64,000 bases of DNA, from the NCBI RefSeq assembly GCF_020873875.1, contig NZ_JAHWGU010000005.1, forward strand, positions 248,001-312,000, given 5' to 3'. The notes beneath the pieces are model-generated. The model made no database searches, was not told the origin of the DNA, and saw only the letters and a list, made by a program, of their open reading frames with translations. Below, piece after piece: positions 46,214 through 55,140 of the stretch. The DNA is from Actinoplanes sp. DH11. Its GTDB lineage: Bacteria > Actinomycetota > Actinomycetes > Mycobacteriales > Micromonosporaceae. Each line of letters begins with the position of its first letter. The stretch's first letter is position 1. Position numbers and translations under genes: made by a program.

Positions 46214-48010
46214 ATGCGGTTCCTGTCCGCGTTCACTGCGCTGTCCTTGACCACCCTGGGGGTCGCGGTCGCGGCCCCACCCGCTGCGGCGGGCGGCGGC
46301 GCGCCGGCCCTCGGGCCCACCGCCAGCGGGTACGGCGGGGCCGTCGCCACCGTGGACCCGACCGCCACCGCGGTCGGCCTCGACGTGCTCCGCAAAGGCG
46401 GCAACGCGGTGGACGCCGCGATCGCCGCCGCAGCCACCCTCGGCGTGACCGAGCCGTTCTCGGCAGGCATCGGGGGCGGCGGCTTCTTCGTCCACTACGA
46501 CGCCAAGCGCCGGACCGTCTCCACCATCGACGGCCGCGAGACCGGGCCGGCCACGATGACCGAGGACTACTTCATCGACCCGGCGGACGGCCTGCCGTAC
46601 GACTTCGCCGAGGCACGCGTCAGCGGGCTCTCCGTCGGCGCGCCCGGCACCCTGGCCACCTGGGAGGCGGCGGCCCGCAAATGGGGCACCCGGTCGCTCG
46701 CCGACGGGTTGCGGCCGGCCGCGCAGGTCGCCGACCGCGGTTTCCCGGTGGACGCGACGTTCCGGCAGCAGGTGGCCGACAACGCGGCCGCGTTCGGCCA
46801 GTTCGACTCCACCCGGGAGATCTACCTGCCCGGCGGTGCGCCGCCCGCGGTCGGCACGACGCTGCGCAACCCGGACCTCGCCGACACGTACCGGCTGATC
46901 GCCCGCAAGGGCACCGGCGTCTTCTACCGCGGGGCGATCGCCGACGACCTGGTGGAGACGGTCCAGCGGCCGCCGGTTGCGGACGACCCGACCGGCACCT
47001 GGGCGTACCCGATCCGTCCCGGTGAGCTCACCAAGGCCGACCTGGCCCGGTACCGGCTGCGTTTCCCGGAGCCGACCCGCTCCGACTACCGGGGGCTGAC
47101 CGTCTACGGCATGAACACGCCGTCCAGCGGCGGCGTCGCCGTCAGCGAAGCGCTCAACATCATCGAGAAGGGCCTGCCGGCCGGCGCGTCCATCACCGAC
47201 AAGCTGCACTACTACCTCGAGGCGTCGGCGCTCGCCTTCGCCGACCGCAACCGGTACGTCGGGGCGGACACCCCGCAGCGCACCGTGCGGCAACTCGTCT
47301 CCGACCGGTGGGCCGCGCAACGGGCCTGCCAGATCAACCCGGGCAAGGCGCTCACCAAGCCGGTGCCGCCCGGTGACCTGACCGCGCGCGGCTGCACGCC
47401 GGCCACCGTGGGCGGGCCCACCGAGCAGGGACAGAGCACGACAAACCTGACCGTGGCGGACCGGTGGGGCAACGTGGTCGAATACACGTTCACCATCGAA
47501 CAGACCGGCGGCAACGCGATGGTCGTGCCCGGGCGGGGCTTCCTGCTCAACAACGAGCTGACCGACTTCAACTTCGCCCCCACCCAGGGCGACGCGGCCG
47601 ACCCGAACCTGCCCGGCCCCGGCAAGCGCCCGCGCAGCTCGATGTCGCCGACGATCGTGCTGAAGGACGGCAAGCCGTTCCTCGCGCTCGGCTCGCCCGG
47701 CGGCGCCACGATCATCACCACCGTGCTCCAGGTGCTCATCAACCGGCTCGACCTGGGGATGACACTGCCGGAGGCGATGGCGGCGCCGCGGGCCTCGCAG
47801 CGCAACTCCGCGGGCATCCAGGCCGAGCCCGCCTTCCGGGCGCGGTACGGGCCGGCGCTCACCGCACTCGGGCACACCTTCGGCCCGGACGTGGCCGAAC
47901 TCGGCGCGGCGACCGCGATCGAGTTCACCCGGGGCGGCGGCCTGATCGCCTCCTCCGAGCCCACCCGCCGCGGCGGGGGAGCAGCAGGCGTGGTCCACCC
48001 GAAGCGCTGA
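46214..48010 (+). CDS. ggt: Gamma-glutamyltransferase (exported)
   Basis: A 598-residue N-terminal nucleophile hydrolase precursor that cleaves or transfers gamma-glutamyl groups, for example from glutathione-like thiols. It has a signal peptide (FLSAFTALSLTTLGVAVAAPPAAAG), GYGGAVATVDPTATAVGLDVLRKGGNAVDAA, GGGGFFVHY, and the self-cleavage site QSTTNL, with Thr409 as the likely nucleophile at the new small-subunit N-terminus. SSMSPTIVLKDGKP and LGSPGGATIITTV are also typical. The ATG at 46214 has GGAGGG five bases upstream. Confidence 0.93.
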   Translation: MRFLSAFTALSLTTLGVAVAAPPAAAGGGAPALGPTASGYGGAVATVDPTATAVGLDVLRKGGNAVDAAIAAAATLGVTEPFSAGIGGGGFFVHYDAKRRTVSTIDGRETGPATMTEDYFIDPADGLPYDFAEARVSGLSVGAPGTLATWEAAARKWGTRSLADGLRPAAQVADRGFPVDATFRQQVADNAAAFGQFDSTREIYLPGGAPPAVGTTLRNPDLADTYRLIARKGTGVFYRGAIADDLVETVQRPPVADDPTGTWAYPIRPGELTKADLARYRLRFPEPTRSDYRGLTVYGMNTPSSGGVAVSEALNIIEKGLPAGASITDKLHYYLEASALAFADRNRYVGADTPQRTVRQLVSDRWAAQRACQINPGKALTKPVPPGDLTARGCTPATVGGPTEQGQSTTNLTVADRWGNVVEYTFTIEQTGGNAMVVPGRGFLLNNELTDFNFAPTQGDAADPNLPGPGKRPRSSMSPTIVLKDGKPFLALGSPGGATIITTVLQVLINRLDLGMTLPEAMAAPRASQRNSAGIQAEPAFRARYGPALTALGHTFGPDVAELGAATAIEFTRGGGLIASSEPTRRGGGAAGVVHPKR

Positions 48011-48020
48011 CCCTTTCTCC

Positions 48021-48449
48021 GGCTGTCACCCACGGCTGTTCCCCCGCTCCCGAGACAGCTGCCCGTGACAGCCACAGCCGGGTGGCTGTCACGCACGGCT
48101 GTTCCCCGGCCCGCCAGACAGCCGTGGGTGACAGCCAGCCGTGGCTGTCACCCACGGCTGTTTTTGGGCCCGCCAAGCAGCCGTGGATACAGCCCCAGCC
48201 GGGTGGCTGTCACGCACGGCTGTTTTTGGGCCCGCCAAGCAGCCGTGGATGACAGCCGGGCCGGGTGGCTGTCACGGACATCTGGTTTCCGGGTGGTCGG
48301 GCAGCCACCGGTGACAGCCGGAGGGTGGCTGTCACCCACGGCTGTTTCTGGGGTCGGCGGGCAGCCGTGGGTGACGGCCGGGGTGGGGTGGCTGTCACGG
48401 GCGGTTGGTTTTGGGGGCGGTGGGCAGCCGTGGGTGACAGCTGGGGTGG
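48021..48449. repeat. Seven tandem palindromic repeats of about 61 bp
   Basis: GGCTGTCAC starts units at 48021, 48084, 48143, 48205, 48267, 48327 and 48390 (spacing 59-63). Each unit reads GGCTGTCACNCACGGCTGTT, a T/G-rich loop, then GCAGCCGTGGNTGACAGCC, so each is its own hairpin with an arm of about 18-20 bases and some mismatches. The array fills the whole gap between the convergent ggt and histidine kinase genes. No spacers and no coding sense. It may act as a two-way terminator block. Confidence 0.92.
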
Positions 48450-48460
48450 GGCGCGAGGGG

Positions 48461-50656
48461 TCAGCGGGCCTCTAGGGGGAGGCGGATCAGGATTGTTGTG
48501 CCTGAGTCGCCGCCGGTCAGTTCGACGCTGCCGTGGTGCCGTTCGACGACGGCCCGGCTCAGCGTCAGGCCCAGCCCGCCGCCGGGGATCACATGGTCGT
48601 TCGCGCGGCTGGTCCGGTAGTGACCGGTGAAGATCTCCTCGCGTTCGGCGCGGGGCACGTCGCCCGCCGCGTCCGAGACGGCCAGTTCCGCGGCCCGGCC
48701 CGTGTTGCGCAGCGAGACGGCCACGTGGCCGCCGTCGGGGCTGTAGCGGACCGCGCTGCCGAGCAGGTTCTGCACGATGTGCCGCAGCCGGTCCCGGTCG
48801 CCCGGCACGATCAGTTCGCCCGGCAGGTCGGCGTCGATCACCACGGGCGTGCCGTGGATTGCCGACCGGGTCCGGTCCACCACGTCGCGGACGACGGCGG
48901 CCAGGTCGATGGGGGTACGCCGGACGTCGGCGTGCCCGGCGTCCAGCGCGGACAGCTCCAGCAGCTCGTTGATGATGTCCCGGAGCTGGGTGGTGTTCCG
49001 CTCGATCACCTTGATCAGCCGGGGCCCGTCCCGGACCAGGGTCGCCTCGTCGGCCTCGCGGAGCAGTTCGGTGTACGCGCTGATCGACGTGAGCGGGGTA
49101 CGCAGCTCGTGGCCGATCAGCGCCAGGTACTCGTTCTTGCTGCGGGTCAGCTGCCGCTGCAGGTCCTCGACCCGGCGGCGCTCGACGAACTGGCCGAGGT
49201 GCGCGGCGATCCCGGACATCAGCGCGACGAGTTCGTCCTCGGGATCTTCGATGGCGTCGGCGAAGACGGTCAGTACGCCGATCGGCCCGGAGTGGTCGTG
49301 CACCGGGATGGCCAGCGCGGTGTGCAGCCGGTCGGCCGACGTGTCCGGGGAGATCAGGCTCTGCGGGCGGCCTACGTCGCGGATCCAGAGCGGCTTGTCC
49401 ACCTGCCAGGCGCGACCGGCCAGCCCCTGCCCGTAGGCGAGCCGTTCCGGCACCGGGATGCCGGACGGCCACCCCGGAGCACTCCAGCGGGCGGCCGCGC
49501 GGATCGTGCCGTCGTCGACCATCCACAGTTCGGCGTGCACCCAGTCCAGGGTGCCGACCACCGCCTCCAGGACCCGGGGCCCGGCCGCCTCGATGCTCGC
49601 GGCCTCGGCCAGGGCGGTGGTGACGGCCAGTTCGCAGCTGCGGAACCGCTCGGCCCGGCGCTGGCGGGTGACGTCCTGCACCGCCTGCACCGCGCCCAGC
49701 ACCCGGCCGTCGAGTCCGCGGATCGGTTGCGCGTCCATCACGTAGTAGTGGGTCCGGCGGCTGCGGCCGTGCAGCGCGACCGGTTCGTCGCGGATCACCT
49801 CGCCGCGTAACGCCCGGTTCAGCCCCAGGTCGTCGCGGGTCAGCGGGGTGCCTGTCGCGTCGGTCAGGCCGGGCACGGCCTCGGTGCCGAAGACGGTGTC
49901 ACCCCACAGCCGGCGCATCCGCTCGTTGACGAGGGCGATCCGGCCGGTGGCGTCGCAGGCGACCACGCCGTCGTGCAGGCTGTCCAGCACGGCGTCGAGG
50001 AAGCGGTGCTGCTGTTCCAGCTCGTAGCGGTCGAGTTGTTCGCCGATCAGCAGGGTCGCCACTTCGGAGGCCTCGGAGACGGCGGCCACCTGGTCGGGTG
50101 TCCAGGCGCGCGGCCGGTGGTCGTAGGCGCAGCAGACGCCGATGACCGTGCCGGAACGGTCGTGCACCGGGCAGCCCAGGTAGGCGCCGCCGTTCGACTT
50201 GAGCACGCCGTCGGGGACCCGGTCGTCCTGGGCGGCGTCCTCGACCATCAGGGTGCCGCCGCCGGTCACGACCACGCCGCCGAGCGAGTTCTCCAGGCCG
50301 GTCTCGGCGAGCACGTCCCAGTCGGCCGCGACGCCCCAGCTGCCGTAGAGCCGCAGCCGCGAATCCTCCACGAACTGCACGCAGGCGCTCGGTGCGCCCG
50401 CCGCCCGGGCTGTCAGCGCGGCAAGTTGGTCGGCGGATCCGCTGGTCAGCACGCCGCGGTGCAGGGAGGGTCCGGTCGTGGCGGCGCCGGCCAGCAGTTG
50501 GCGGAACGAGCCGGCGTGCGTGTCGGCGGCCGCCGGTGAGTGCCCACCGGCGGCCGTCCCCCCGTGAGGTGCGGCCGCACGTGCGAGCGCCGCGGCTGCC
50601 GCCGCACCGGTCCCTCCGGACCGCCCGGCGTCGATGCCGGCGTCATCTCGGCGCAT
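48461..50656 (-). CDS. GAF-PAS-GAF sensor histidine kinase with altered ATP site
   Basis: A 731-residue soluble sensor. In order: an Ala/Gly-rich lead, GAF (about 65-195), PAS (about 215-330), GAF (about 345-485), HisKA with SKNEYLALIGHELRTPL (phospho-acceptor His516), and HATPase_c. In the ATPase the N-box is NLLGSAVRYS, with Ser634 in place of the magnesium-holding Asn. The G1 box is DAAGD instead of DxGxG, while G2 GGGLGL (692-697) is kept. Kinase activity may be weak or lost (inference). No response regulator is adjacent. The ATG at 50656 has GGGGGAGG upstream. Confidence 0.9.
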   Translation of the reverse strand: MRRDDAGIDAGRSGGTGAAAAAALARAAAPHGGTAAGGHSPAAADTHAGSFRQLLAGAATTGPSLHRGVLTSGSADQLAALTARAAGAPSACVQFVEDSRLRLYGSWGVAADWDVLAETGLENSLGGVVVTGGGTLMVEDAAQDDRVPDGVLKSNGGAYLGCPVHDRSGTVIGVCCAYDHRPRAWTPDQVAAVSEASEVATLLIGEQLDRYELEQQHRFLDAVLDSLHDGVVACDATGRIALVNERMRRLWGDTVFGTEAVPGLTDATGTPLTRDDLGLNRALRGEVIRDEPVALHGRSRRTHYYVMDAQPIRGLDGRVLGAVQAVQDVTRQRRAERFRSCELAVTTALAEAASIEAAGPRVLEAVVGTLDWVHAELWMVDDGTIRAAARWSAPGWPSGIPVPERLAYGQGLAGRAWQVDKPLWIRDVGRPQSLISPDTSADRLHTALAIPVHDHSGPIGVLTVFADAIEDPEDELVALMSGIAAHLGQFVERRRVEDLQRQLTRSKNEYLALIGHELRTPLTSISAYTELLREADEATLVRDGPRLIKVIERNTTQLRDIINELLELSALDAGHADVRRTPIDLAAVVRDVVDRTRSAIHGTPVVIDADLPGELIVPGDRDRLRHIVQNLLGSAVRYSPDGGHVAVSLRNTGRAAELAVSDAAGDVPRAEREEIFTGHYRTSRANDHVIPGGGLGLTLSRAVVERHHGSVELTGGDSGTTILIRLPLEAR

Positions 50657-50813
50657 GGCTGACCTCCCCCTCAAGGGTAGAGGTGCGAAAGGGCTTAAAG
50701 GGGGTGAATTGGCGGCTTGCGGCCGCGGCCGGTGGCTGCGGCATCTCAGCCGCTGTGGGAGCGGCACCGGTGCGGGCCGGGTCCGGCGACCGGCCCCGGG
50801 CCACTCCCGTTAC

Positions 50814-51485
50814 TCAGCGTCGCGCGTACCGCAAATCGGTGATCGGACGCCCCGCCGCGGCCCCGCGCCTCTCGAACTTGGTCTCCGGCCGCGCATGCGG
50901 CGTCGCCGGAAGGCGGCGAAGGCCCTGGTCCGCGTCGAGGGTCTCCGTCATCGCCTCCGCGTACGCCGGCCAGTCGGTGGCGCAGTGCAGCACACCGCCC
51001 GGGCGAAGGCGTTCCCGCAGCAGCGCGACGTTGCCCGGCTGGATCAGCCGGCGCTTGTGGTGACGCGCCTTCGGCCACGGGTCCGGGAAGAAGACGTGCA
51101 CCGCGTCCAGCGCACCCGGCGCGATCCGGTGGACCAGCTCCATGGCGTCGCCGTGCGCCACCCGGATGTTCGTCAGCCCCTGCTCACCGGCGATCGCCAG
51201 CAGGTTGCCGATGCCCGGCGTGTGCACTTCGACAGCGAGAAAATCTCGGTCCGGGTCCGCTGCGGCCATGGCCGCGGTCGCGTCGCCCATGCCGAAACCG
51301 ATTTCGAGTACGGCCGGAGCGGCGCGCCCGAACAACGCGGTGAGGTCGAGCGCGCTGCGGTCACCGTCGGTGACCTCCAGGCCCCACTGTGGCCAGAGGG
51401 CGGCATGAGCGTCCGCATGGCGGCTGCTCATCCGCCCCCGGCGAGGATGAAATGTACGGATGGGCCGGATGTTGGTGTCAGTCAT
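50814..51485 (-). CDS. trmB: tRNA (guanine-46-N7)-methyltransferase
   Basis: A 223-residue SAM-dependent enzyme that methylates G46 of tRNA. Motif I is LEIGFGMGDAT, the strand-2 acid is FLAVEVHTPG, the signature FFPDPWPKARHHKRR and the C-terminal TKFERRG are diagnostic. The ATG is at 51485. A 19-base gap separates it from the TolB-like gene upstream on the same strand, so they may share a transcript. Confidence 0.95.
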   Translation of the reverse strand: MTDTNIRPIRTFHPRRGRMSSRHADAHAALWPQWGLEVTDGDRSALDLTALFGRAAPAVLEIGFGMGDATAAMAAADPDRDFLAVEVHTPGIGNLLAIAGEQGLTNIRVAHGDAMELVHRIAPGALDAVHVFFPDPWPKARHHKRRLIQPGNVALLRERLRPGGVLHCATDWPAYAEAMTETLDADQGLRRLPATPHARPETKFERRGAAAGRPITDLRYARR

Positions 51486-51504
51486 GGCCGCCCCATCGTA
51501 TTTG

Positions 51505-52590
51505 TCAGCGCAGCACCGGCTGCACGCTCGGCTGCGAACCCGACTTGAACGGGGTGCGCAGGCCGTTCGCCAAACCCACCACCGTCACCCAGGAGGTGCC
51601 GGCGTTCTCGCTGGTGATGACGGCCCGGCCGGCGTCGACGTAGTCGAGTTCCCGGTCCATCGCGTTGCCGATCGTGCGCTTCGCACCGGTGATCGCGTCG
51701 TACTCCACCAGGTGCACCGGCTTGCTCTCCTCGGCCGTCTCACCCTCCTGGTACGCGGTGAACGCCAGTTTCGCCCCGTCCGAACGCCAGCTCGGCACCG
51801 CCGCGAAACCACGGTTCTGCACGCTGCCACCGCCGTAGGCGGCCACCGTCCGCTCGCCGCCGGTCCGCACGTCGCCGAGGCTCAGGCACGTGTCGTAGAT
51901 CGACTCGCAGTCGCCGCCCCGGAACGCGAGCTGGTTGCCGTCCGGCGACCAGGCGACCGTGTTGTCACTGCTCAGCTCCTTCTGCCCGGCATTCGCGGCC
52001 GCCTCGGGCAGCGCCTCGCCCCGGCAGTCACGCGGGAACAGCACCTCCGGGTTCTTGGCCGGCTTGGCGGCCGAGATCCGGTAGACGCCGGGCCCGCCGT
52101 TGCAGGACAGCGACGAGAACGCGATCCACTTGCCGTCCGGCGACCACGACGGGCCGTCGGCGGCCCGGGTGGTGAGCCGGCGCTGCCCGGAACCGTCCGC
52201 GTTCATCGTCCAGAGCTGGCCGTCCTTCAGGAAGGCGAGCTGCTTGCCGTTCGGCGACCAGCGCGGCCGGGCACTGGTGCCGCCGGTGGTGAGCCGCTTC
52301 TCGGTGGTGCCCTTGCTGGTGTAGACGTCGCCGCCGCGAACGTAGGCGACCAGGCTCGGCAGCTGGCTGCTCGCCGTCTTGCCGGCCGTGCTGCTCGCCG
52401 TTCTGCCGGCCGTGGTGCCGGCCGCGCTCTTGGCCGCCGCGACGTTCGCCGCCGCGGTCGCCGCGGTCGCCGCGCTGCCGGCTGCCGTGCTGCTTCCGGC
52501 TGCTGCGACGCCCGGGTTGCAGACGACGCAGCACACACCTGCGGCCGCTGCGATCGCCACGTTGCCCGCTGCCTGACCGATGCTCTTCAT
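51505..52590 (-). CDS. TolB-like beta-propeller protein with Ala/Ser/Thr-rich lead
   Basis: A 361-residue protein with a hydrophobic N-terminus (VAIAAAAGVCCVVCNPGVAAAG) that could be a signal or lipid anchor. It continues into an Ala/Thr/Ser/Lys low-complexity stretch (to about residue 75), then a six- or seven-bladed propeller with WSPNGKQLAF, WSPDGKWIAFSS and WSPDGNQLAF PD40 repeats. Such domains bind proteins or sugars outside the cell. Several paired Cys (CNGG, CRGE, CESIYDTC) suggest disulphides and export. The ATG at 52590 is preferred over an upstream start. Confidence 0.8.
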   Translation of the reverse strand: MKSIGQAAGNVAIAAAAGVCCVVCNPGVAAAGSSTAAGSAATAATAAANVAAAKSAAGTTAGRTASSTAGKTASSQLPSLVAYVRGGDVYTSKGTTEKRLTTGGTSARPRWSPNGKQLAFLKDGQLWTMNADGSGQRRLTTRAADGPSWSPDGKWIAFSSLSCNGGPGVYRISAAKPAKNPEVLFPRDCRGEALPEAAANAGQKELSSDNTVAWSPDGNQLAFRGGDCESIYDTCLSLGDVRTGGERTVAAYGGGSVQNRGFAAVPSWRSDGAKLAFTAYQEGETAEESKPVHLVEYDAITGAKRTIGNAMDRELDYVDAGRAVITSENAGTSWVTVVGLANGLRTPFKSGSQPSVQPVLR

Positions 52591-52724
52591 GGCCGAACGC
52601 CCCCCGAAGTTCTGCCTCACTTGCGCTTGCACCTGGAAGCATCGTCGCAACCGGCGAGCTGCTGAGCGGGAACCACGCTGTGACCGGAAAAATCACATCT
52701 CTTCGTCTGATGTCGGATGGGACT

Positions 52725-52756
52725 AACGGCCGGGACGGGGTGTCGCCCCGGCCGTT
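52725..52756. terminator. Hairpin between DMT exporter and TolB-like genes
   Basis: AACGGCCGGG (52725-52734) pairs with CCCGGCCGTT (52747-52756) and is followed by TTTCG on the plus strand. It lies 38 bases past the stop of the minus-strand DMT gene, in the upstream region of the TolB-like gene. Confidence 0.6.
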
Positions 52757-52793
52757 TTCGCTGGTGGATGGGGGCTTGTGGCAGCCGGGTCCG

Positions 52794-53912
52794 TCAGGCC
52801 CGCTTCTCGGCCGGCACCGAGCCGGTTCCGCCCGCCCCGGTCTCGGCGGGGGCTGCGCCGGGCCGGTTCGCGCCGGTCTCGGCGGGCGCGGCGCTGGATC
52901 GGGGCGCGCTGGCCTCGGTCTCGGCGGGCGCGGTGGCCGGGTCCTTGGCGCCGACGTACAGCGTCGCGACCGCGCCCAGCAGCAGCATCCCGCCGGCGAT
53001 CGTGGCGGCGCCCAGCGGCTCGTCGATCAGGAGCACCGCGAGCAGGGCGGCGGTCAGCGGTTCCAGCAGCGTGACGACCACTGCCACGCTGCCGGTGGTG
53101 CGCCGCAGACCGGTGTAGAACAGCGCGTACGCCAGTGCCGTGGTGACCGCCCCGGCGTAGACGAGCAGCGCGACCGGCTCCGCCCGCGGCGTGAACGTGA
53201 GCCCCTCCACGGCGGCGATCGGCAGCAGCGTGACCGCCCCGATGGTGCAGGACAGGGTGGTCAGGATCATCGGCGGTACGCCCTGGGTGGTGTGCCGGCT
53301 GAGCGCGGTCGACGCGGCGTACACGATGCCCGACGCGACCGCCGCCAGCAGCCCCAGCCCGGCAGCCGTCGCACCGGGCCCGGCCGTCGCGCCCGGCCCG
53401 ATCGCACCCGGCCCGGTCGCATCATGCCCGGTTGAACCCGGCCCGGCGGTAGCGGCGGCGATCAGCACCAGGCCGAGGATGGCGGCACCGGACGCGGCGA
53501 GGGCCGCGGCGCCGGGGCGTTGCCGGGTACGGGCGGTTTCCCACGCGCTGAGCAGCACCGGGGCGATGCCGAGGCTGACCACGGTGGCGATGCTGACGCC
53601 GGCGAGGCGTACCGCGACGAAGTACAGCGCCTGGTACGCCGCCAGCCCCACGCCGGCGAGGACGATCGTCACGGGTGCGCCCCGGAAGGCCGCGACGATC
53701 TGCCGCCGCGCGGGCAGGCCGATGAGCAGCATGACGGCGGCCGCGGACAGCAGCCGGTAGAACCCGATCGCGACGGCGCCGAGGCCGGTGCTCTCGGCGA
53801 CGACCTGGACGACGACGCCGGCGGTGCCCCAGAGGATGCCGGCGGCGGAGAGTTGCAGCAGGCTCAGGCGCGCGCCGGCGGCAGTGGGCAGGGTGAAGGA
53901 TTTGGTGAACAC
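52794..53912 (-). CDS. DMT-superfamily (EamA) transporter with repeat-rich central loop
   Basis: A 372-residue exporter with ten helices in two EamA halves (AAGILWGTAGVVVQVVAE... and AAVASGIVYAASTALSRHTT...). Between the halves is an unusual Gly/Pro/Ala-rich insertion of GPGATAG type (about residues 158-186). The C-terminal tail repeats APAETGA motifs (about 330-372). The transported compound, perhaps an amino acid or metabolite, is unknown. The GTG at 53912 has GGAG six bases upstream and gives the usual N-terminus. The frame is open a further 21 codons upstream. Confidence 0.85.
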   Translation of the reverse strand: MFTKSFTLPTAAGARLSLLQLSAAGILWGTAGVVVQVVAESTGLGAVAIGFYRLLSAAAVMLLIGLPARRQIVAAFRGAPVTIVLAGVGLAAYQALYFVAVRLAGVSIATVVSLGIAPVLLSAWETARTRQRPGAAALAASGAAILGLVLIAAATAGPGSTGHDATGPGAIGPGATAGPGATAAGLGLLAAVASGIVYAASTALSRHTTQGVPPMILTTLSCTIGAVTLLPIAAVEGLTFTPRAEPVALLVYAGAVTTALAYALFYTGLRRTTGSVAVVVTLLEPLTAALLAVLLIDEPLGAATIAGGMLLLGAVATLYVGAKDPATAPAETEASAPRSSAAPAETGANRPGAAPAETGAGGTGSVPAEKRA

Positions 53913-54162
53913 GTGCGCTCCGGAAGGACGAAGTGAGTCGGTGTCGGCAGGCACCGGAGCGCAGCAGAAGATCACCGGTCGAGCGGTGCTCGAACGGTCA
54001 GGCGGGCGCTCCGGTCAGGAGCGCGGCGGGCCGAGGTTGCCGAGAGAAAGACTCACGCCGGGCAGCCTAGCGGCCGCGGCAAGCACCCCGCTCCCGCTGT
54101 CCCGGCGGTCCGCATCGCGGAACGAGAGGGAGCGGGGCAAGGGCGGCGGGGCAGGACGCGGA

Positions 54163-54196
54163 CTTCCCCGGCGCGTGGGGAGCCGCGCCGGGGAAG
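54163..54196. terminator. 13-bp hairpin after the unknown gene at 54246
   Basis: CTTCCCCGGCGCG (54163-54175) pairs with CGCGCCGGGGAAG (54184-54196), loop TGGGGAGC. It lies 50 bases past the stop of the minus-strand gene at 54246. Purine-rich GGGGGAGGGAG repeats follow near 54202-54245. Confidence 0.7.
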
Positions 54197-54245
54197 AGCG
54201 GGGGAGGGAGCTGCGGGAAGCCGGGGGAGGGAGATGGGGGAGAAG

Positions 54246-54926
54246 TCAGGCGGCGGGGGTGGCGGTGGCGGCCCACATGGCGGTGAAGGCGGCTGCCTCG
54301 CCGGCCAGCCAGCTGTCGACGTGGGCGGCCGGGGCGGTGGTGCCGAGGCGGTGGGTGACGCCGCGGCGGACGTCGACCAGGACCGGCTCGGCGTCGGGCA
54401 GGATCTGGTCCATGTGGCGGGCCATCAGGTGCAGCATGGCGGTGACGGCCTCGGTGCTCGGCGGCTCCTCGTCGAAGTGCAGCCGGACGGCCTCGCGGTG
54501 CCCGTCCGCGTGGCGCAGGCCGAAGTGCGGGTTGAGTTTCACGGCGAGCGGGCCGACCGTGGCGATCGCGTCCCGGGTCTGCGCGAGGCTGACCTGCTCC
54601 GGGTCGCCGAGGGAGGCCAGGTAGGCCGCCGCGCCGCCGCGCAGCGACTCGTAGAGCGGCTTCCACCGCTCCTTCACCAGACCGACGACGCCGTCGAGGT
54701 AGCTGCCGCCGGTGCGGAACGCGATGTCCGCCTTCAGGGCTTTCACCAGCTGGCCGTGCGGGTTGAACCCGGACCGCCGCTCCCGCTGCTTGCGCAGGCC
54801 GCCGACGAACGTGGCCTTGGCCGGCCCGGTGCGCGACACGTAGCGGGTGAAGCCGAGCATCGTCGCGTAGGGAGGGATCACGGGCACGGGGTTGGTCGAG
54901 ATCGTGGACATGGTGGACGTGGTCAC
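54246..54926 (-). CDS. Unrecognised soluble protein (226 aa)
   Basis: No family recognised. The protein has a short Ser/Thr/Pro start, a basic stretch (VGGLRKQRERRSGFNPHGQ) and then a mostly helical globular region (LVKERWKPLYESLRGG..., HLMARHMDQILPDAEPVLVDVR). No signal, membrane helix or enzyme motif. Codon use is normal. The ATG at 54926 has GAGGAGA upstream. It faces the divergent DHFR-like gene across a 214-base gap that holds an AT-rich patch. Confidence 0.65.
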   Translation of the reverse strand: MTTSTMSTISTNPVPVIPPYATMLGFTRYVSRTGPAKATFVGGLRKQRERRSGFNPHGQLVKALKADIAFRTGGSYLDGVVGLVKERWKPLYESLRGGAAAYLASLGDPEQVSLAQTRDAIATVGPLAVKLNPHFGLRHADGHREAVRLHFDEEPPSTEAVTAMLHLMARHMDQILPDAEPVLVDVRRGVTHRLGTTAPAAHVDSWLAGEAAAFTAMWAATATPAA

Positions 54927-54984
54927 GTCGTCTCCTCACTCGCGCTGCCCGGCACAAAATCGGCCGAAGATCAGCAGCTCAGGG

Positions 54985-55015
54985 CCCCTCTTTCGTACAT
55001 ACATACTAATCGACG
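54985..55015. promoter_or_regulatory. AT-rich patch in a divergent intergenic region
   Basis: CTTTCGTACATACATACTAATCG (54988-55010, given here in part) is one of the few AT-rich spots in the window, with the direct repeat TACATACATAC. It lies between the divergent gene at 54246-54926 and the DHFR-like gene, and could hold promoter or regulator-binding sites. No consensus can be assigned. Confidence 0.4.
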
Positions 55016-55140
55016 GGTACGACATTCCCAACGCGAAAGCGGCGGTACGAGGTGTCTGATCCGGCGGCCGCCGATGAGTTCCGGTGCGGGGGCTGGTCTG
55101 ACTGCTCGGCAGCGTTCGAGACGCGATCGAGGAGAGCGAC

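Noticed and set aside
48021..48449. CRISPR or attachment-site array
   Set aside because: The variable parts between conserved arms are loops of palindromes with related sequence, not unique spacers, and there is no integrase.
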